64,000 nt of DNA from Warburgia ugandensis (GCA_035236585.1 CP141127.1:48002001-48066000), one strand, 5' to 3'. Positions 39,472-55,070 are shown, counted from the stretch's first letter. Notes: generated by a model from the sequence alone, not told the origin. Numbers and translations: made by a program.

Positions 39472-42400
39472 TGTGTCAATTAGATCATCTAACCATTCAA
39501 AATTGTAAAATTTAGCTTGATTTTTCATTTACCTCAAATTGACCATCCAAACTTTAAAAATTTCAAAAATCAACGGTCAGATGATCATTAGAGCTTATTA
39601 GATGACTAATGTATGGTTTAGATGATTCTAATTTAGTCTTTTATTTTGCAGATCAACTAAAAGAAATTGGATGGCTCGAATCTATGTTCAATAGTGTTGA
39701 TCAAGTGAACATCAATAAGGCAAGAGTCCTAGTTGGAAGAGGATTCCTAATGAGAAGAGTCCTAATTTGGGAGAGGAGAAAGTTTCCTCATAGGAAGCTA
39801 CCTCTTCAAGGAAAGAGTTTGAGACAAATAAGGAAGTGCAAAGACTATAAAGAGGGAAACCGAGTGAGGGAGGAGTTGTTTTTTTTTTAGAGTTTGGAGT
39901 TTTTGGAGTTCTCTTAGTTGTTTTACTTGCCACTTTCTTTTTCTTGTTGTTTGGAGTTTCTCTTGTTTACTCGTGTCTATTTCACGTTGACAACCGTCTC
40001 TTGCCTTTCATCAACATCTTCCTCTTCAACATCCAGATTTCCATTTGTTTACCACACCATCTTCTTCTTCACATCCTTCTTTCATCCATCGCACTACAAT
40101 CACCACCCAGTATCTCCACATCTGATGCATCCAAAACTCTAGGCTAATGCACCAAACCAACACCGGTCTTCATAGGTCGCACGCCCAGTGAAATTTCAGG
40201 AAACATTCCAATTTTACCCCTGCTTGAATAATTAAATTTACATTCCATGTGGTGTACAATTTTTATTCCCATTTTATGTTATTCCTATTTTGAGTTATTC
40301 GCATTCTGTATTATGTCATTACTGTTTAATGCAATTAATGGTATTGGTTTAACTACAGAAAACCATTAATTTCTTATTTATTTTAATTCATAATTGCAAT
40401 TAAATTTCCTAGAATATTTTGAGGATAGTTTCTAGTTGAATTACTATTCCTAATCATTATTTTGGATTCTAAGAATAGATCTAAGCCGTTGAATCTTAAT
40501 TTCATTAATTTGATTAGATCTCTAAATATTTGAAGAACTTGACAAATTCCTCCGTCGGATCATTAATCCAGGGCAAGTTGAACATAGTGATATAGGTTGA
40601 TCAAATTTTTGGACACCTAAAGTGAAGAAATTGGACAATATTAATCTAGGGAATTAGATTTTCTTAATTTTTCTAGTTTTAGTTTTAATTAAGGTTTTAG
40701 TGGTTATTTTTTTGTTCTTTTTCAAAATAGACTTCTAGAAGTTCATTGGTAAACTAAATATGAAGTTCAAATTTTTTTTGTTAATTTTTTTTTTCAATTG
40801 ATTAAATTTTAAATAATTAAATTTTATTAAAAACTCCAAAATTTTAAAGCAAGTCCTTGTGCGATCGACCCGTATTTGCGTAGCTATACTACAATAGCTT
40901 GTGCACCTGCGAAAAACATCAATATGTTTTTGGCACCATTTTTGGGACTTGCAAAGAAGTTTTTAAAGAATTTAATTTAAAATTCCAAAAAAATCCAATT
41001 TTTTTTTAAAATAAAAATATTAGGAATTCCATTTTAGGCATTTTTAGGTGCATATTTTATTTTTTTGTCAGAACCACTTTATTTCCTGAATTTGCTACTA
41101 ATTGTTATATTTCTTTTTCAGGAAATTGTCAAGTGGAGCATTATCAATTAAATAGATTTTTCTTGCTTTCTTATATTAGGAAATTTTCTTTTCTTTTGTA
41201 GTGAATCTTGTAGTGAGGCCCCTTTGTAATTTTCTCTTTTAATTTTAATTTTTAAAGGGTTGTAATAATACAGGGCAAGTGTGGGATAAGGTGGCCCACA
41301 CTTGCTCTTCATTAGAAACCCCACTGTAAGTCTTCTCACTCATTTAATTTCTAGATTAGGGTTTGCATTTAGAATAATTTTGCATTGGTTAGTAGTTTAA
41401 TTGCATATAGAAAGCATCCTTTATAATTTTTGCATTTTTCGAGTTTTGCATTAGTTTATTGCTTTTCATTGCATCTTAGGACACGGTTAATGCTTTAAGG
41501 TGATATATATGCTGATCGAATTTCCATGGAGTGTGGAATTAATTAGTAAGGGAACCCTACCTCCATAAGATCGTGGGTGGATTTCATCACCACTCATTGG
41601 CCTACCTAGGATAATCACCTCAAGCACATTACCTTAACTTTCAATCAAGTTAAAATCAATCAGAAGAGACCTATAGGGCCATCACATGCTCGTAGGACCC
41701 TCTTACTAAGAAGAGATTTATTGTCACTCTAGTGGCTTTTGAGCACTATGGTTATTGAGGGTTGTCTAATAGATCCTCGCTCTTCCCTCACCTCTTGTTG
41801 ACGTTTGTGAGGTCTAAATGCCTCTTTACATGAGAGTTGTATTAACCACCTTGCGAAGAACCTAATTGGTAAGTAATAATCAAGTCTAAAGGAGAGGAGG
41901 AGTGCTAGAGTAGGCTAATTAAAAGCATTGTCTGGACACAAATTCAAGAAAATCAATATGCTGCTTATTAACCTCGAGGATTATATTGTGTCCTTTGTTT
42001 GTTCATCTTTCTAGGAGGTTAGGTTGCATCATGTAGGTTAGTTTCGTCTTTAAAAAAAAGAAAAAAAAAGAAGATGGAGCCATCAGCTTATTGGATTCGG
42101 TCACATAATGAGAGAAATATGTTTAACCCCTTGTTTGAGAGTTTTTTTTCTGAGCGTATACCTATGACGATTTGAGGTCAAGGTATATTTCCAATGGAAT
42201 GTAAGCATATCCAATTAGAAAGATTTATGTTGCTGTACACACACATATGCACTTCGAGAAATAGCTCAAATAAAATGTCTTTAATATGTGTATGGTGAGT
42301 AAAATTGTCAAATCCTCTACATTAAGTTATGAAAAATTAGTAAAATTACTAATGAATGAGGATTCTCTAAGATAAAATAGGGGACTCGACTTTATTGAAT

Positions 42401-42592
42401 TTTGTGGGTATATTCACTACAAACCCTTATGAGGCCTAACTCGTCCACTAGGGGTAACCTAGCGGTTCAAGGGCTTATTTCATGTGCTAAATGCAATCGT
42501 GAGTACCTACGAAAGTGACAACTTATACCAGTTTTGTGTAAAATATTTGTCCGCATGTTTTGCTTCGGACTAGCAAAATGCTGGTTGGGGTG
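39472..42592 (+). mobile_element. Array unit 6 (3121 bp)
   Basis: LTR 39472-40924, internal 40925-42592. Differs from unit 5 at about a dozen sites (~0.4%). Shares GGTATTGGTTT with unit 10 only, an example of non-adjacent variant sharing. Confidence 0.9.
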
Positions 42593-45500
42593 TGTGTCAA
42601 TTAGATCATCTAACCATTCAAAATTGTAAAATTTAGCTTGATTTTTCATTTACCTCAAATTGACCATCCAAACTTTAAAAATTTCAAAAATCAACGGTCA
42701 GATGATCATTAGAGCTTATTAGATGACTAATGTATGGTTTAGATGATTCTAATTTAGTCTTTTATTTTGCAGATCAACTAAAAGAAATTGGATGGCTCGA
42801 ATCTATGTTCAATAGTGTTGATCAAGTGAACATCAATAAGGCAAGAGTCCTAGTTGGAAGAGGATTCCTAATGAGAAGAGTCCTAATTTGGGAGAGGAGA
42901 AAGTTTCCTCATAGGAAGCTACCTCTTCAAGGAAAGAGTTTGAGACAAATAAGGAAGTGCAAAGACTATAAAGAGGGAAACCGAGTGAGGGAGGAGTTGT
43001 ATTTTTTTTAGAGTTTGGAGTTTTGGGAGGTCTCTTAATTGTGTTACTTGCCACTTTCTTTTTCTTGTTGTTTGGAGTTTCTCTTGTTTACTCGTGTCTA
43101 TTTCACGTTGACAACCGTCTCTTGCCTTTCATCAACATCTTCCTCTTCAACATCCAGATTTCCATTTGTTTACCACACCATCTTCTTCTTCACATCCTTC
43201 TTTCATCCATCGCACTACAATCACCACCCAGTATCTCCACATCTGATGCATCCAAAACTCTAGGCTAATGCACCAAACCAACACCGGTCTTCATAGGTCG
43301 CACGCCCGAGTGAAATTTCAGAAACATTCCAATTTTACCCCTGCTTGAATAATTAAATTTACATTCCATGTGGTGTACAATTTTTATTCCCATTTTATGT
43401 TATTCCTATTTTGAGTTATTCGCATTACGTATTATGTCATTCTTGTTTAATGCAATTAATGGTACTGGTTTAACTACAGAAAACCATTAATTTCTTATTT
43501 ATTTTAATTCATAATTGCAATTAAATTTCCTAGAATATTTTGAGGATAGTTTCTAGTTGAATTACTATTCCTAATCATTATTTTGGATTCTAAGAATAGA
43601 TCTAAGCCGTTGAATCTTAATTTCATTAATTTGATTAGATCTCTAAATATTTGAAGAACTTGACAAATTCCTCCGTCGGATCATTAATCCAGGGCAAGTT
43701 GAACATAGTGATATAGGTTGATCAAGTTTTTGGACACCTAAAGTGAAGAAATTGGACAATATTAATCTAGGGAATTAGATTTTCTTAATTTTTCTAGTTT
43801 TAGTTTTAATTAAGGTTTTAGTGGTTATTTTTTTGTTCTTTTTCAAAATAGACTTCTAGAAGTTCATTGGTAAACTAAATATGAAGTTCAAATTTTTTTT
43901 GTTAATTTTTTTTTTCAATTGATTAAATTTTAAATAATTAAATTTTATTAAAAACTCCAAAATTTTAAAGCAAGTCCTTGTGCGATCGACCCGTATTTGC
44001 GTAGCTATACTACAATAGCTTGTGCACCTGCGAAAAACATCAATATGTTTTTGGCACCGTTTTTGGGACTTGCAAAGAAGTTTTTAAAGAATTTAATTTA
44101 AAATTCCAAAAAAATCCAATTTTTTTTTAAAATAAAAATATTAGGAATTCCATTTTAGGCATTTTTAGGTGCATATTTTATTTTTTTGTCAGAACCACTT
44201 TATTTCCTGAATTTGCTACTAATTGTTATATTTCTTTTTCAGGAAATTGTCAAGTGGAGCATTATCAATTAAATAGATTTTTCTTGCTTTCTTATATTAG
44301 GAAATTTTCTTTTCTTTTGTAGTGAATCTTGTAGTGAGGCCCCTTTGTAATTTTCTCTTTTAATTTTAATTTTTAAAGGGTTGTAATAATACAGGGCAAG
44401 TGTGGGATAAGGTGGCCCACACTTGCTCTTCATTAGAAACCCCACTGTAAGTCTTCTCACTCATTTAATTTCTAGATTAGGGTTTGCATTTAGAATAATT
44501 TTGCATTGGTTAGTAGTTTAATTGCATATAGAAAGCATCCTTTATAATTTTTGCATTTTTCGAGTTTTGCATTAGTTTATTGCTTTTCATTGCATCTTAG
44601 GACACGGTTAATGCTTTAAGGTGATATATATGCTGATCGAATTTCCATGGAGTGTGGAATTAATTAGTAAGGGAACCCTACCTCCATAAGATCAGGGGTG
44701 GATTTCATCACCACTCATTGGCCTACCTAGGATAATCACCTCAAGCACATTACCTTAACTTTCAATCAAGTTAAAATCAATCAGAAGAGACCTATAGGGC
44801 CATCACATGCTCGTAGGACCCTCTTACTAAGAAGAGATTTATTGTCACTCTAGTGGCTTTTGAGCACTATGGTTATTGAGGGTTGTCTAATAGATCCTCG
44901 CTCTTCCCTCACCTCTTGTTGACGTTTGTGAGGTCTAAATGCCTCTTTACATGAGAGTTGTATTAACCACCTTGCGAAGAACCTAATTGGTAAGTAATAA
45001 TCAAGTCTAAAGGAGAGGAGGAGTGCTAGAGTAGGCTAATTAAAAGCATTGTCTGGACACAAATTCAAGAAAATCAATATGCTGCTTATTAACCTCGAGG
45101 ATTATATTGTGTCCTTTGTTTGTTCATCTTTCTAGGAGGTTAGGTTGCATCATGTAGGTTAGTTTCGTCTTTAAAAAAGAAAAAAAGAAGATGGAGCCAT
45201 CAGCTTATTGGATTCGGTCACATAATGAGAGAAATATGTTTAACCCCTTGTTTGAGAGTTTTTTTCGAGCGTATACCTATGACGATTTGAGGTCAAGGTA
45301 TATTTCCAATGGAATGTAAGCATATCCAATTAGAAAGATTTATGTTGCTGTACACACACATATGCACTTCGAGAAATAGCTCAAATAAAATGTCTTTAAT
45401 ATGTGTATGGTGAGTAAAATTGTCAAATCCTCTACATTAAGTTATGAAAAATTAGTAAAATTACTAATGAATGAGGATTCTCTAAGATAAAATAGGGGAC

Positions 45501-45706
45501 TCGACTTTATTGAATTTTGTGGGTATATTCACTACAAACCCTTATGAGGCCTAACTCGTCCACTAGGGGTAACCTAGCGGTTCAAGGGCTTATTTCATGT
45601 GCTAAATGCAATCGTGAGTACCTACGAAAGTGACAACTTATACCGCTTTGTGTAAAATATTTGTCTGCATGTTTTGCTTCGGACTAGCAAAATGCTGGTT
45701 GGGGTG
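42593..45706 (+). mobile_element. Array unit 7 (3114 bp)
   Basis: LTR 42593-44045, internal 44046-45706. The shortest full unit, owing to shorter A and T runs near 45172-45265. It has GATCAGGGG inside a block that is otherwise GATCGTGGG, and the ATACCGCTTTGTG end shared with unit 12. GTCATTCTTG in the LTR is shared with unit 10. Confidence 0.9.
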
Positions 45707-48700
45707 TGTGTCAATTAGATCATCTAACCATTCAAAATTGTAAAATTTAGCTTGATTTTTCATTTACCTCAAATTGACCATCCAAACTTTAAAAATTTCA
45801 AAAATCAACGGTCAGATGATCATTAGAGCTTATTAGATGACTAATGTATGGTTTAGATGATTCTAATTTAGTCTTTTATTTTGCAGATCAACTAAAAGAA
45901 ATTGGATGGCTCGAATCTATGTTCAATAGTGTTGATCAAGTGAACATCAATAAGGCAAGAGTCCTAGTTGGAAGAGGATTCCTAATGAGAAGAGTCCTAA
46001 TTTGGGAGAGGAGAAAGTTTCCTCATAGGAAGCTACCTCTTCAAGGAAAGAGTTTGAGACAAATAAGGAAGTGCAAAGACTATAAAGAGGGAAACCGAGT
46101 GAGGGAGGAGTTGTTTTTTTTTTAGAGTTTGGAGTTTTTGGAGTTCTCTTAGTTGTTTTACTTGCCAGTTTCTTTTTCTTGTTGTTTGGAGTTTCTCTTG
46201 TTTACTCGTGTCTATTTCACGTTGACAACCGTCTCTTGCCTTTCATCAACATCTTCCTCTTCAACATCCAGATTTCCATTTGTTTACCACACCATCTTCT
46301 TCTTCACATCCTTCTTTCATCCATCGCACTACAATCACCACCCAGTATCTCCACATCTGATGCATCCAAAACTCTAGGCTAATGCACCAAACCAACACCA
46401 GGTCTTCATAGGTCGCACGCCCAAGTGAAATTTCAGAAACATTCCAATTTTACCCCTGCTTGAATAATTAAATTTACATTCCATGTGGTGTACAATTTTT
46501 ATTCCCATTTTATGTTATTCCTATTTTGAGTTATTCGCATTACGTATTATGTCATTACTGTTTAATGCAATTAATGGTACTGGTTTAACTACAGAAAACC
46601 ATTAATTTCTTATTTATTTTAATTCATAATTGCAATTAAATTTCCTAGAATATTTTGAGGATAGTTTCTAGTTGAATTACTATTCCTAATCATTATTTTG
46701 GATTCTAAGAATAGATCTAAGCCGTTGAATCTTAATTTCATTAATTTGATTAGATCTCTAAATATTTGAAGAACTTGACAAATTCCTCCGTCGGATCATT
46801 AATCCAGGGCAAGTTGAACATAGTGATATAGGTTGATCAAATTTTTGGACACCTAAAGTGAAGAAATTGGACAATATTAATCTAGGGAATTAGATTTTCT
46901 TAATTTTTCTAGTTTTAGTTTTAATTAAGGTTTTAGTGGTTATTTTTTTGTTCTTTTTCAAAATAGACTTCTAGAAGTTCATTGGTAAACTAAATATGAA
47001 GTTCAAATTTTTTTTGTTAATTTTTTTTTTCAATTGATTAAATTTTAAATAATTAAATTTTATTAAAAACTCCAAAATTTTAAAGCAAGTCCTTGTGCGA
47101 TCGAATTCGTATTTGCGTAGCTATACTACAATAGCTTGTGCACCTGCGAAAAACATCAATATGTTTTTGGCACCGTTTTTGGGACTTGCAAAGAAGTTTT
47201 TAAAGAATTTAATTTAAAATTCCAAAAAAATCCAATTTTTTTTTAAAATAAAAATATTAGGAATTCCATTTTAGGCATTTTTAGGTGCATATTTTATTTT
47301 TTTGTCAGAACCACTTTATTTCCTGAATTTGCTACTAATTGTTATATTTCTTTTTCAGGAAATTGTCAAGTGGAGCATTATCAATTAAATAGATTTTTCT
47401 TGCTTTCTTATATTAGGAAATTTTCTTTTCTTTTGTAGTGAATCTTGTAGTGAGGCCCCTTTGTAATTTTCTCTTTTAATTTTAATTTTTAAAGGGTTGT
47501 AATAATACAGGGCAAGTGTGGGATAAGGTGGCCCACACTTGCTCTTCATTAGAAACCCCACTGTAAGTCTTCTCACTCATTTAATTTCTAGATTAGGGTT
47601 TGCATTTAGAATAATTTTGCATTGGTTAGTAGTTTAATTGCATATAGAAAGCATCCTTTATAATTTTTGCATTTTTCGTGTTTTGCATTAGTTTATTGCT
47701 TTTCATTGCATCTTAGGACACGGTTAATGCTTTAAGGTGATATATATGCTGATCGAATTTCCATGGAGTGTGGAATTAATTAGTAAGGGAACCCTACCTC
47801 CATAAGATCGTGGGTGGATTTCATCACCACTCATTGGCCTACCTAGGATAATCACCTCAAGCACATTACCTTAACTTTCAATCAAGTTAAAATCAATCAG
47901 AAGAGACCTATAGGGCCATCACATGCTCGTAGGACCCTCTTACTAAGAAGAGATTTATTGTCACTCTAGTGGCCTTTGAGCACTATGGTTATTGAGGGTT
48001 GTCTAATAGATCCTCGCTCTTCCCTCACCTCTTGTTGACGTTTGTGAGGTCTAAATGCCTCTTTACATGAGAGTTGTATTAACCACCTTGCGAAGAACCT
48101 AATTGGTAAGTAATAATCAAGTCTAAAGGAGAGGAGGAGTGCTAGAGTAGGCTAATTAAAAGCATTGTCTGGACACAAATTCAAGAAAATCAATATGCTG
48201 CTTATTAACCTCGAGGATTATATTGTGTCCTTTGTTTGTTCATCTTTCTAGGAGGTTAGGTTGCATCATGTAGGTTAGTTTCGTCTTTAAAAAAAAGAAA
48301 AAAAAAGAAGATGGAGCCATCAGCTTATTGGATTCGGTCACATAATGAGAGAAATATGTTTAACCCCTTGTTTGAGAGTTTTTTTTCTGAGCGTATACCT
48401 ATGACGATTTGAGGTCAAGGTATATTTCCAATGGAATGTAAGCATATCCAATTAGAAAGATTTATGTTGCTGTACACACACATATGCACTTCGAGAAATA
48501 GCTCAAATAAAATGTCTTTAATATGTGTATGGTGAGTAAAATTGTCAAATCCTCTACATTAAGTTATGAAAAATTAGTAAAATTACTAATGAATGAGGAT
48601 TCTCTAAGATAAAATAGGGGACTCGACTTTATTGAATTTTGTGGGTATATTCACTACAAACCCTTATGAGGCCTAACTCGTCCACTAGGGGTAACCTAGC

Positions 48701-48829
48701 GGTTCAAGGGCTTATTTCATGTGCTAAATGCAATCGTGAGTACCTACGAAAGTGACAACTTATACCAGTTTTGTGTAAAATATTTGTCTGCATGTTTTGC
48801 TTCGGACTAGCAAAATGCTGGTTGGGGTG
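45707..48829 (+). mobile_element. Array unit 8 (3123 bp)
   Basis: LTR 45707-47161, internal 47162-48829. Private GATCGAATTCG in the LTR tail, where others have GATCGACCCG. Shares GTGGCCTTTGAGC with unit 5, and CATTACGTATT with units 7 and 10. Confidence 0.9.
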
Positions 48830-51800
48830 TGTGTCAATTAGATCATCTAACCATTCAAAATTGTAAAATTTAGCTTGATTTTTAATTTACCTCAAATTGA
48901 CCATCCAAACTTTAAAAATTTCAAAAATCAACGGTCAGATGATCATTAGAGCTTATTAGATGACTAATGTATGGTTTAGATGATTCTAATTTAGTCTTTT
49001 ATTTTGCAGATCAACTAAAAGAAATTGGATGGCTCGAATCTATGTTCAATAGTGTTGATCAAGTGAACATCAATAAGGCAAGAGTCCTAGTTGGAAGAGG
49101 ATTCCTAATGAGAAGAGTCCTAATTTGGGAGAGGAGAAAGTTTCCTCATAGGAAGCTACCTCTTCAAGGAAAGAGTTTGAGACAAATAAGGAAGTGCAAA
49201 GACTATAAAGAGGGAAACCGAGTGAGGGAGGAGTTGTTTTTTTTTTAGAGTTTGGAGTTTTTGGAGTTCTCTTAGTTGTTTTACTTGCCAGTTTCTTTTT
49301 CTTGTTGTTTGGAGTTTCTCTTGTTTACTCGTGTCTATTTCACGTTGACAACCGTCTCTTGCCTTTCATCAACATCTTCCTCTTCAACATCCAGATTTCC
49401 ATTTGTTTACCACACCATCTTCTTCTTCACATCCTTCTTTCATCCATCGCACTACAATCACCACCCAGTATCTCCACATCTGATGCATCCAAAACTCTAG
49501 GCTAATGCACCAAACCAACACCGGTCTTCATAGGTCGCACGCCCAGTGAAATTTCGGGAAACATTCCAATTTTACCCCTGCTTGAATAATTAAATTTACA
49601 TTCCATGTGGTGTACAATTTTTATTCCCATTTTATGTTATTCCTATTTTGAGTTATTCGCATTCTGTATTATGTCATTACTGTTTAATGCAATTAATGGT
49701 ACTGGTTTAACTACAGAAAACCATTAATTTCTTATTTATTTTAATTCATAATTGCAATTAAATTTCCTAGAATATTTTGAGGATAGTTTCTAGTTGAATT
49801 ACTATTCCTAATCATTATTTTGGATTCTAAGAATAGATCTAAGCCGTTGAATCTTAATTTCATTAATTTGATTAGATCTCTAAATATTTGAAGAACTTGA
49901 CAAATTCCTCCGTCGGATCATTAATCCAGGGCAAGTTGAACATAGTGATATAGGTTGATCAAATTTTTGGACACCTAAAGTGAAGAAATTGGACAATATT
50001 AATCTAGGGAATTAGATTTTCTTAATTTTTCTAGTTTTAGTTTTAATTAAGGTTTTAGTGGTTATTTTTTTGTTCTTTTTCAAAATAGACTTCTAGAAGT
50101 TCATTGGTAAACTAAATATGAAGTTCAAATTTTTTTTGTTAATTTTTTTTTTCAATTGATTAAATTTTAAATAATTAAATTTTATTAAAAACTCCAAAAT
50201 TTTAAAGCAAGTCCTTGTGCGATCGACCCGTATTTGCGTAGCTATACTACAATAGCTTGTGCACCTGCGAAAAACATCAATATGTTTTTGGCACCGTTTT
50301 TGGGACTTGCAAAGAAGTTTTTAAAGAATTTAATTTAAAATTCCAAAAAAATCCAATTTTTTTTTAAAATAAAAATATTAGGAATTCCATTTTAGGCATT
50401 TTTAGGTGCATATTTTATTTTTTTGTCAGAACCACTTTATTTCCTGAATTTGCTACTAATTGTTATATTTCTTTTTCAGGAAATTGTCAAGTGGAGCATT
50501 ATCAATTAAATAGATTTTTCTTGCTTTCTTAGATTAGGAAATTTTCTTTTCTTTTGTAGTGAATCTTGTAGTGAGGCCCCTTTGTAATTTTCTCTTTTAA
50601 TTTTAATTTTTAAAGGGTTGTAATAATACAGGGCAAGTGTGGGATAAGGTGGCCCACACTTGCTCTTCATTAGAAACCCCACTGTAAGTCTTCTCACTCA
50701 TTTAATTTCTAGATTAGGGTTTGCATTTAGAATAATTTTGCATTGGTTAGTAGTTTAATTGCATATAGAAAGCATCCTTTATAATTTTTGCATTTTTCGA
50801 GTTTTGCATTAGTTTATTGCTTTTCATTGCATCTTAGGACACGGTTAATGCTTTAAGGTGATATATATGCTGATCGAATTTCCATGGAGTGTGGAATTAA
50901 TTAGTAAGGGAACCCTACCTCCATAAGATCAGGGGTGGATTTCATCACCACTCATTGGCCTACCTAGGATAATCACCTCAAGCACATTACCTTAACTTTC
51001 AATCAAGTTAAAATCAATCAGAAGAGACCTATAGGGCCATCACATGCTCGTAGGACCCTCTTACTAAGAAGAGATTTATTGTCACTCTAGTGGCTTTTGA
51101 GCACTATGGTTATTGAGGGTTGTCTAATAGATCCTCGCTCTTCCCTCACCTCTTGTTGACGTTTGTGAGGTCTAAATGCCTCTTTACATGAGAGTTGTAT
51201 TAACCACCTTGCGAAGAACCTAATTGGTAAGTAATAATCAAGTCTAAAGGAGAGGAGGAGTGCTAGAGTAGGCTAATTAAAAGCATTGTCTGGACACAAA
51301 TTCAAGAAAATCAATATGCTGCTTATTAACCTCGAGGATTATATTGTGTCCTTTGTTTGTTCATCTTTCTAGGAGGTTAGGTTGCATCATGTAGGTTAGT
51401 TTCGTCTTTAAAAAAAAGAAAAAAAAAGAAGATGGAGCCATCAGCTTATTGGATTCGGTCACATAATGAGAGAAATATGTTTAACCCCTTGTTTGAGAGT
51501 TTTTTTTCTGAGCGTATACCTATGACGATTTGAGGTCAAGGTATATTTCCAATGGAATGTAAGCATATCCAATTAGAAAGATTTATGTTGCTGTACACAC
51601 ACATATGCACTTCGAGAAATAGCTCAAATAAAATGTCTTTAATATGTGTATGGTGAGTAAAATTGTCAAATCCTCTACATTAAGTTATGAAAAATTAGTA
51701 AAATTACTAATGAATGAGGATTCTCTAAGATAAAATAGGGGACTCGACTTTATTGAATTTTGTGGGTATATTCACTACAAACCCTTATGAGGCCTAACTC

Positions 51801-51950
51801 GTCCACTAGGGGTAACCTAGCGGTTCAAGGGCTTATTTCATGTGCTAAATGCAATCGTGAGTACCTACGAAAGTGACAACTTATACCAGTTTTGTGTAAA
51901 ATATTTGTCTGCATGTTTTGCTTCGGACTAGCAAAATGCTGGTTGGGGTG
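48830..51950 (+). mobile_element. Array unit 9 (3121 bp)
   Basis: LTR 48830-50282, internal 50283-51950. Middle-block states in the LTR tail (GCGATCG, GCGTAG, CAATATG), combined with GATCAGGGG and CTTAGATTAGG in the internal part. This makes it a mosaic at the block border. Confidence 0.9.
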
Positions 51951-54900
51951 TGTGTCAATTAGATCATCTAACCATTCAAAATTGTAAAATTTAGCTTGAT
52001 TTTTAATTTACCTCAAATTGACCATCCAAACTTTAAAAATTTCAAAAATCAACGGTCAGATGATCATTAGAGCTTATTAGATGACTAATGTATGGTTTAG
52101 ATGATTCTAATTTAGTCTTTTATTTTGCAGATCAACTAAAAGAAATTGGATGGCTCGAATCTATGTTCAATAGTGTTGATCAAGTGAACATCAATAAGGC
52201 AAGAGTCCTAGTTGGAAGAGGATTCCTAATGAGAAGAGTCCTAATTTGGGAGAGGAGAAAGTTTCCTCATAGGAAGCTACCTCTTCAAGGAAAGAGTTTG
52301 AGACAAATAAGGAAGTGCAAAGACTATAAAGAGGGAAACCGAGTGAGGGAGGAGTTGTTTTTTTTTTAGAGTTTGGAGTTTTTGGAGTTCTCTTAGTTGT
52401 TTTACTTGCCAGTTTCTTTTTCTTGTTGTTTGGAGTTTCTCTTGTTTACTCGTGTCTATTTCACGTTGACAACCGTCTCTTGCCTTTCATCAACATCTTC
52501 CTCTTCAACATCCAGATTTCCATTTGTTTACCACACCATCTTCTTCTTCACATCCTTCTTTCATCCATCGCACTACAATCACCACCCAGTATCTCCACAT
52601 CTGATGCATCCAAAACTCTAGGCTAATGCACCAAACCAACACCGGTCTTCATAGGTCGCACGCCCAAAGTGAAATTTCAGAAACATTCCAATTTTACCCC
52701 TGCTTGAATAATTAAATTTACATTCCATGTGGTGTACAATTTTTATTCCCATTTTATGTTATTCCTATTTTGAGTTATTCGCATTACGTATTATGTCATT
52801 CTTGTTTAATGCAATTAATGGTATTGGTTTAACTACAGAAAACCATTAATTTCTTATTTATTTTAATTCATAATTGCAATTAAATTTCCTAGAATATTTT
52901 GAGGATAGTTTCTAGTTGAATTACTATTCCTAATCTTTATTTTGGATTCTAAGAATAGATCTGAGCCGTTGAATCTTAATTTCATTAATTTGATTAGATC
53001 TCTAAATATTTGAAGAACTTGACAAATTCCTCCGTCGGATCATTAATCCAGGGCATGTTGAACATAGTGATATAGGTTGATCAAATTTTTGGACACCTAA
53101 AGTGAAGAAATTGGACAATATTAATCTAGGGAATTAGATTTTCTTAATTTTTCTAGTTTTAGTTTTAATTAAGGTTTTAGTGGTTATTTTTTTGTTCTTT
53201 TTCAAAATAGACTTCTAGAAGTTCATTGGTAAACAAAATATGAAGTTCAAATCTTTTCTGTTAATTTTTTTTTTCAATTGATTAAATTTTAAATAATTAA
53301 ATTTTATTAAAAACTCCAAAATTTTAAAGCAAGTCCTTGTGCGATCGACCCGTATTTGCATAGCTATACTACAATAGCTTGTGCACCTGCGAAAAACATC
53401 AATAAGTTTTTGGCACCGTTTTTGGGACTTGCAAAGAAGTTTTTAAAGAATTTAATTTAAAATTCCAAAAAAATCCAAATTTTTTTTAAAATAAAAAATA
53501 TTAGGAATTCCATTTTAGGCATTTTTAGGTGCATATTTTATTTTTTTGTCAGAACCACTTTATTTCCTGAATTTGCTACTAATTGTTATATTTCTTTTTC
53601 AGGAAATTGTCAAGTGGAGCATTATCAATTAAATAGATTTTTCTTGCTTTCTTATATTAGGAAATTTTCTTTTCTTTTGTAGTGAATCTTGTAGTGAGGC
53701 CCCTTTGTAATTTTCTCTTTTAATTTTAATTTTTAAAGGGTTGTAATAATACAGGGCAAGTGTGGGATAAGGTGGCCCACACTTGCTCTTCATTAGAAAC
53801 CCCACTGTAAGTCTTCTCACTCATTTAATTTCTAGATTAGGGTTTGCATTTAGAATAATTTTGCATTGGTTAGTAGTTTAATTGCATATAGAAAGCATCC
53901 TTTATAATTTTTGCATTTTTCGAGTTTTGCATTAGTTTATTGCTTTTCATTGCATCTTAGGACACGGTTAATGCTTTAAGGTGATATATATGCTGATCGA
54001 ATTTCCATGGAGTGTGGAATTAATTAGTAAGGGAACCCTACCTCCATAAGATCGTGGGTGGATTTCATCACCACTCATTGGCCTACCTAGGATAATCACC
54101 TCAAGCACATTACCTTAACTTTCAATCAAGTTAAAATCAATCAGAAGAGACCTATAGGGCCATCACATGCTCGTAGGACCCTCTTACTAAGAAGAGATTT
54201 ATTGTCACTGTAGTGGCTTTTGAGCACTATGGTTATTGAGGGTTGTCTAATAGATCCTCGCTCTTCCCTCACCTCTTGTTGACGTTTGTGAGGTCTAAAT
54301 GCCTCTTTACATGAGAGTTGTATTAACCACCTTGCGAAGAACCTAATTGGTAAGTAATAATCAAGTCTAAAGGAGAGGAGGAGTGCTAGAGTAGGCTAAT
54401 TAAAAGCATTGTCTGGACACAAATTCAAGAAAATCAATATGCGCTTATTAACCTCAAGGATTATATTGTGTCCTTTGTTTGTTCATCTTTCTAGGAGGTT
54501 AGGTTGCATCATGTAGGTTAGTTTCGTCTTTAAAAAAAAAGAAAAAAAGAAGATGGAGCCATCGACTTATTGGATTCGGTCACATAATGAGACAAATATG
54601 TTTAACCCCTTGTTTGAGAGTTTTTTTCTGAGCGTATACCTATGACGATTTGAGGTCAAGGTATATTTCCAATGGAATGTAACCATATCCAATTAGAAAG
54701 ATTTATGTTGCTGTACACACACATATGCACTTCGAGAAATAGCTCAAATAAAATGTCTTTAATATGTGTATGGTGAGTAAAATTGTCAAATCCTCTACAT
54801 TAAGTTATGAAAAATTAGTAAAATTACTAATGAATGAGGATTCTCTAAGATAAAATAAGGGACTCGAATTTATTGAATTTTGTGGGTATATTCACTACAA

Positions 54901-55070
54901 ACCCTTATGAGGCCTAACTCGTCCACTAGGGGTAACCTAGCGGTTCAAGGGCTTATTTCATGTGCTAAATGCAATCGTGAGTACCTACGAAAGTGACAAC
55001 TTATACCAGCTTAGTGTAAAATATTTGTCTGCATGTTTTGCTTCGGACTAGCAAAATGCTGGTTGGGGTG
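51951..55070 (+). mobile_element. Array unit 10 (3120 bp)
   Basis: LTR 51951-53404, internal 53405-55070. First of the third block: ATCAATAAG junction, TTTGCATAG, CACTGTAGTGG, GAGACAAATATG and GTAACCATATCC. It has private changes near 54442 and 54564. Confidence 0.9.
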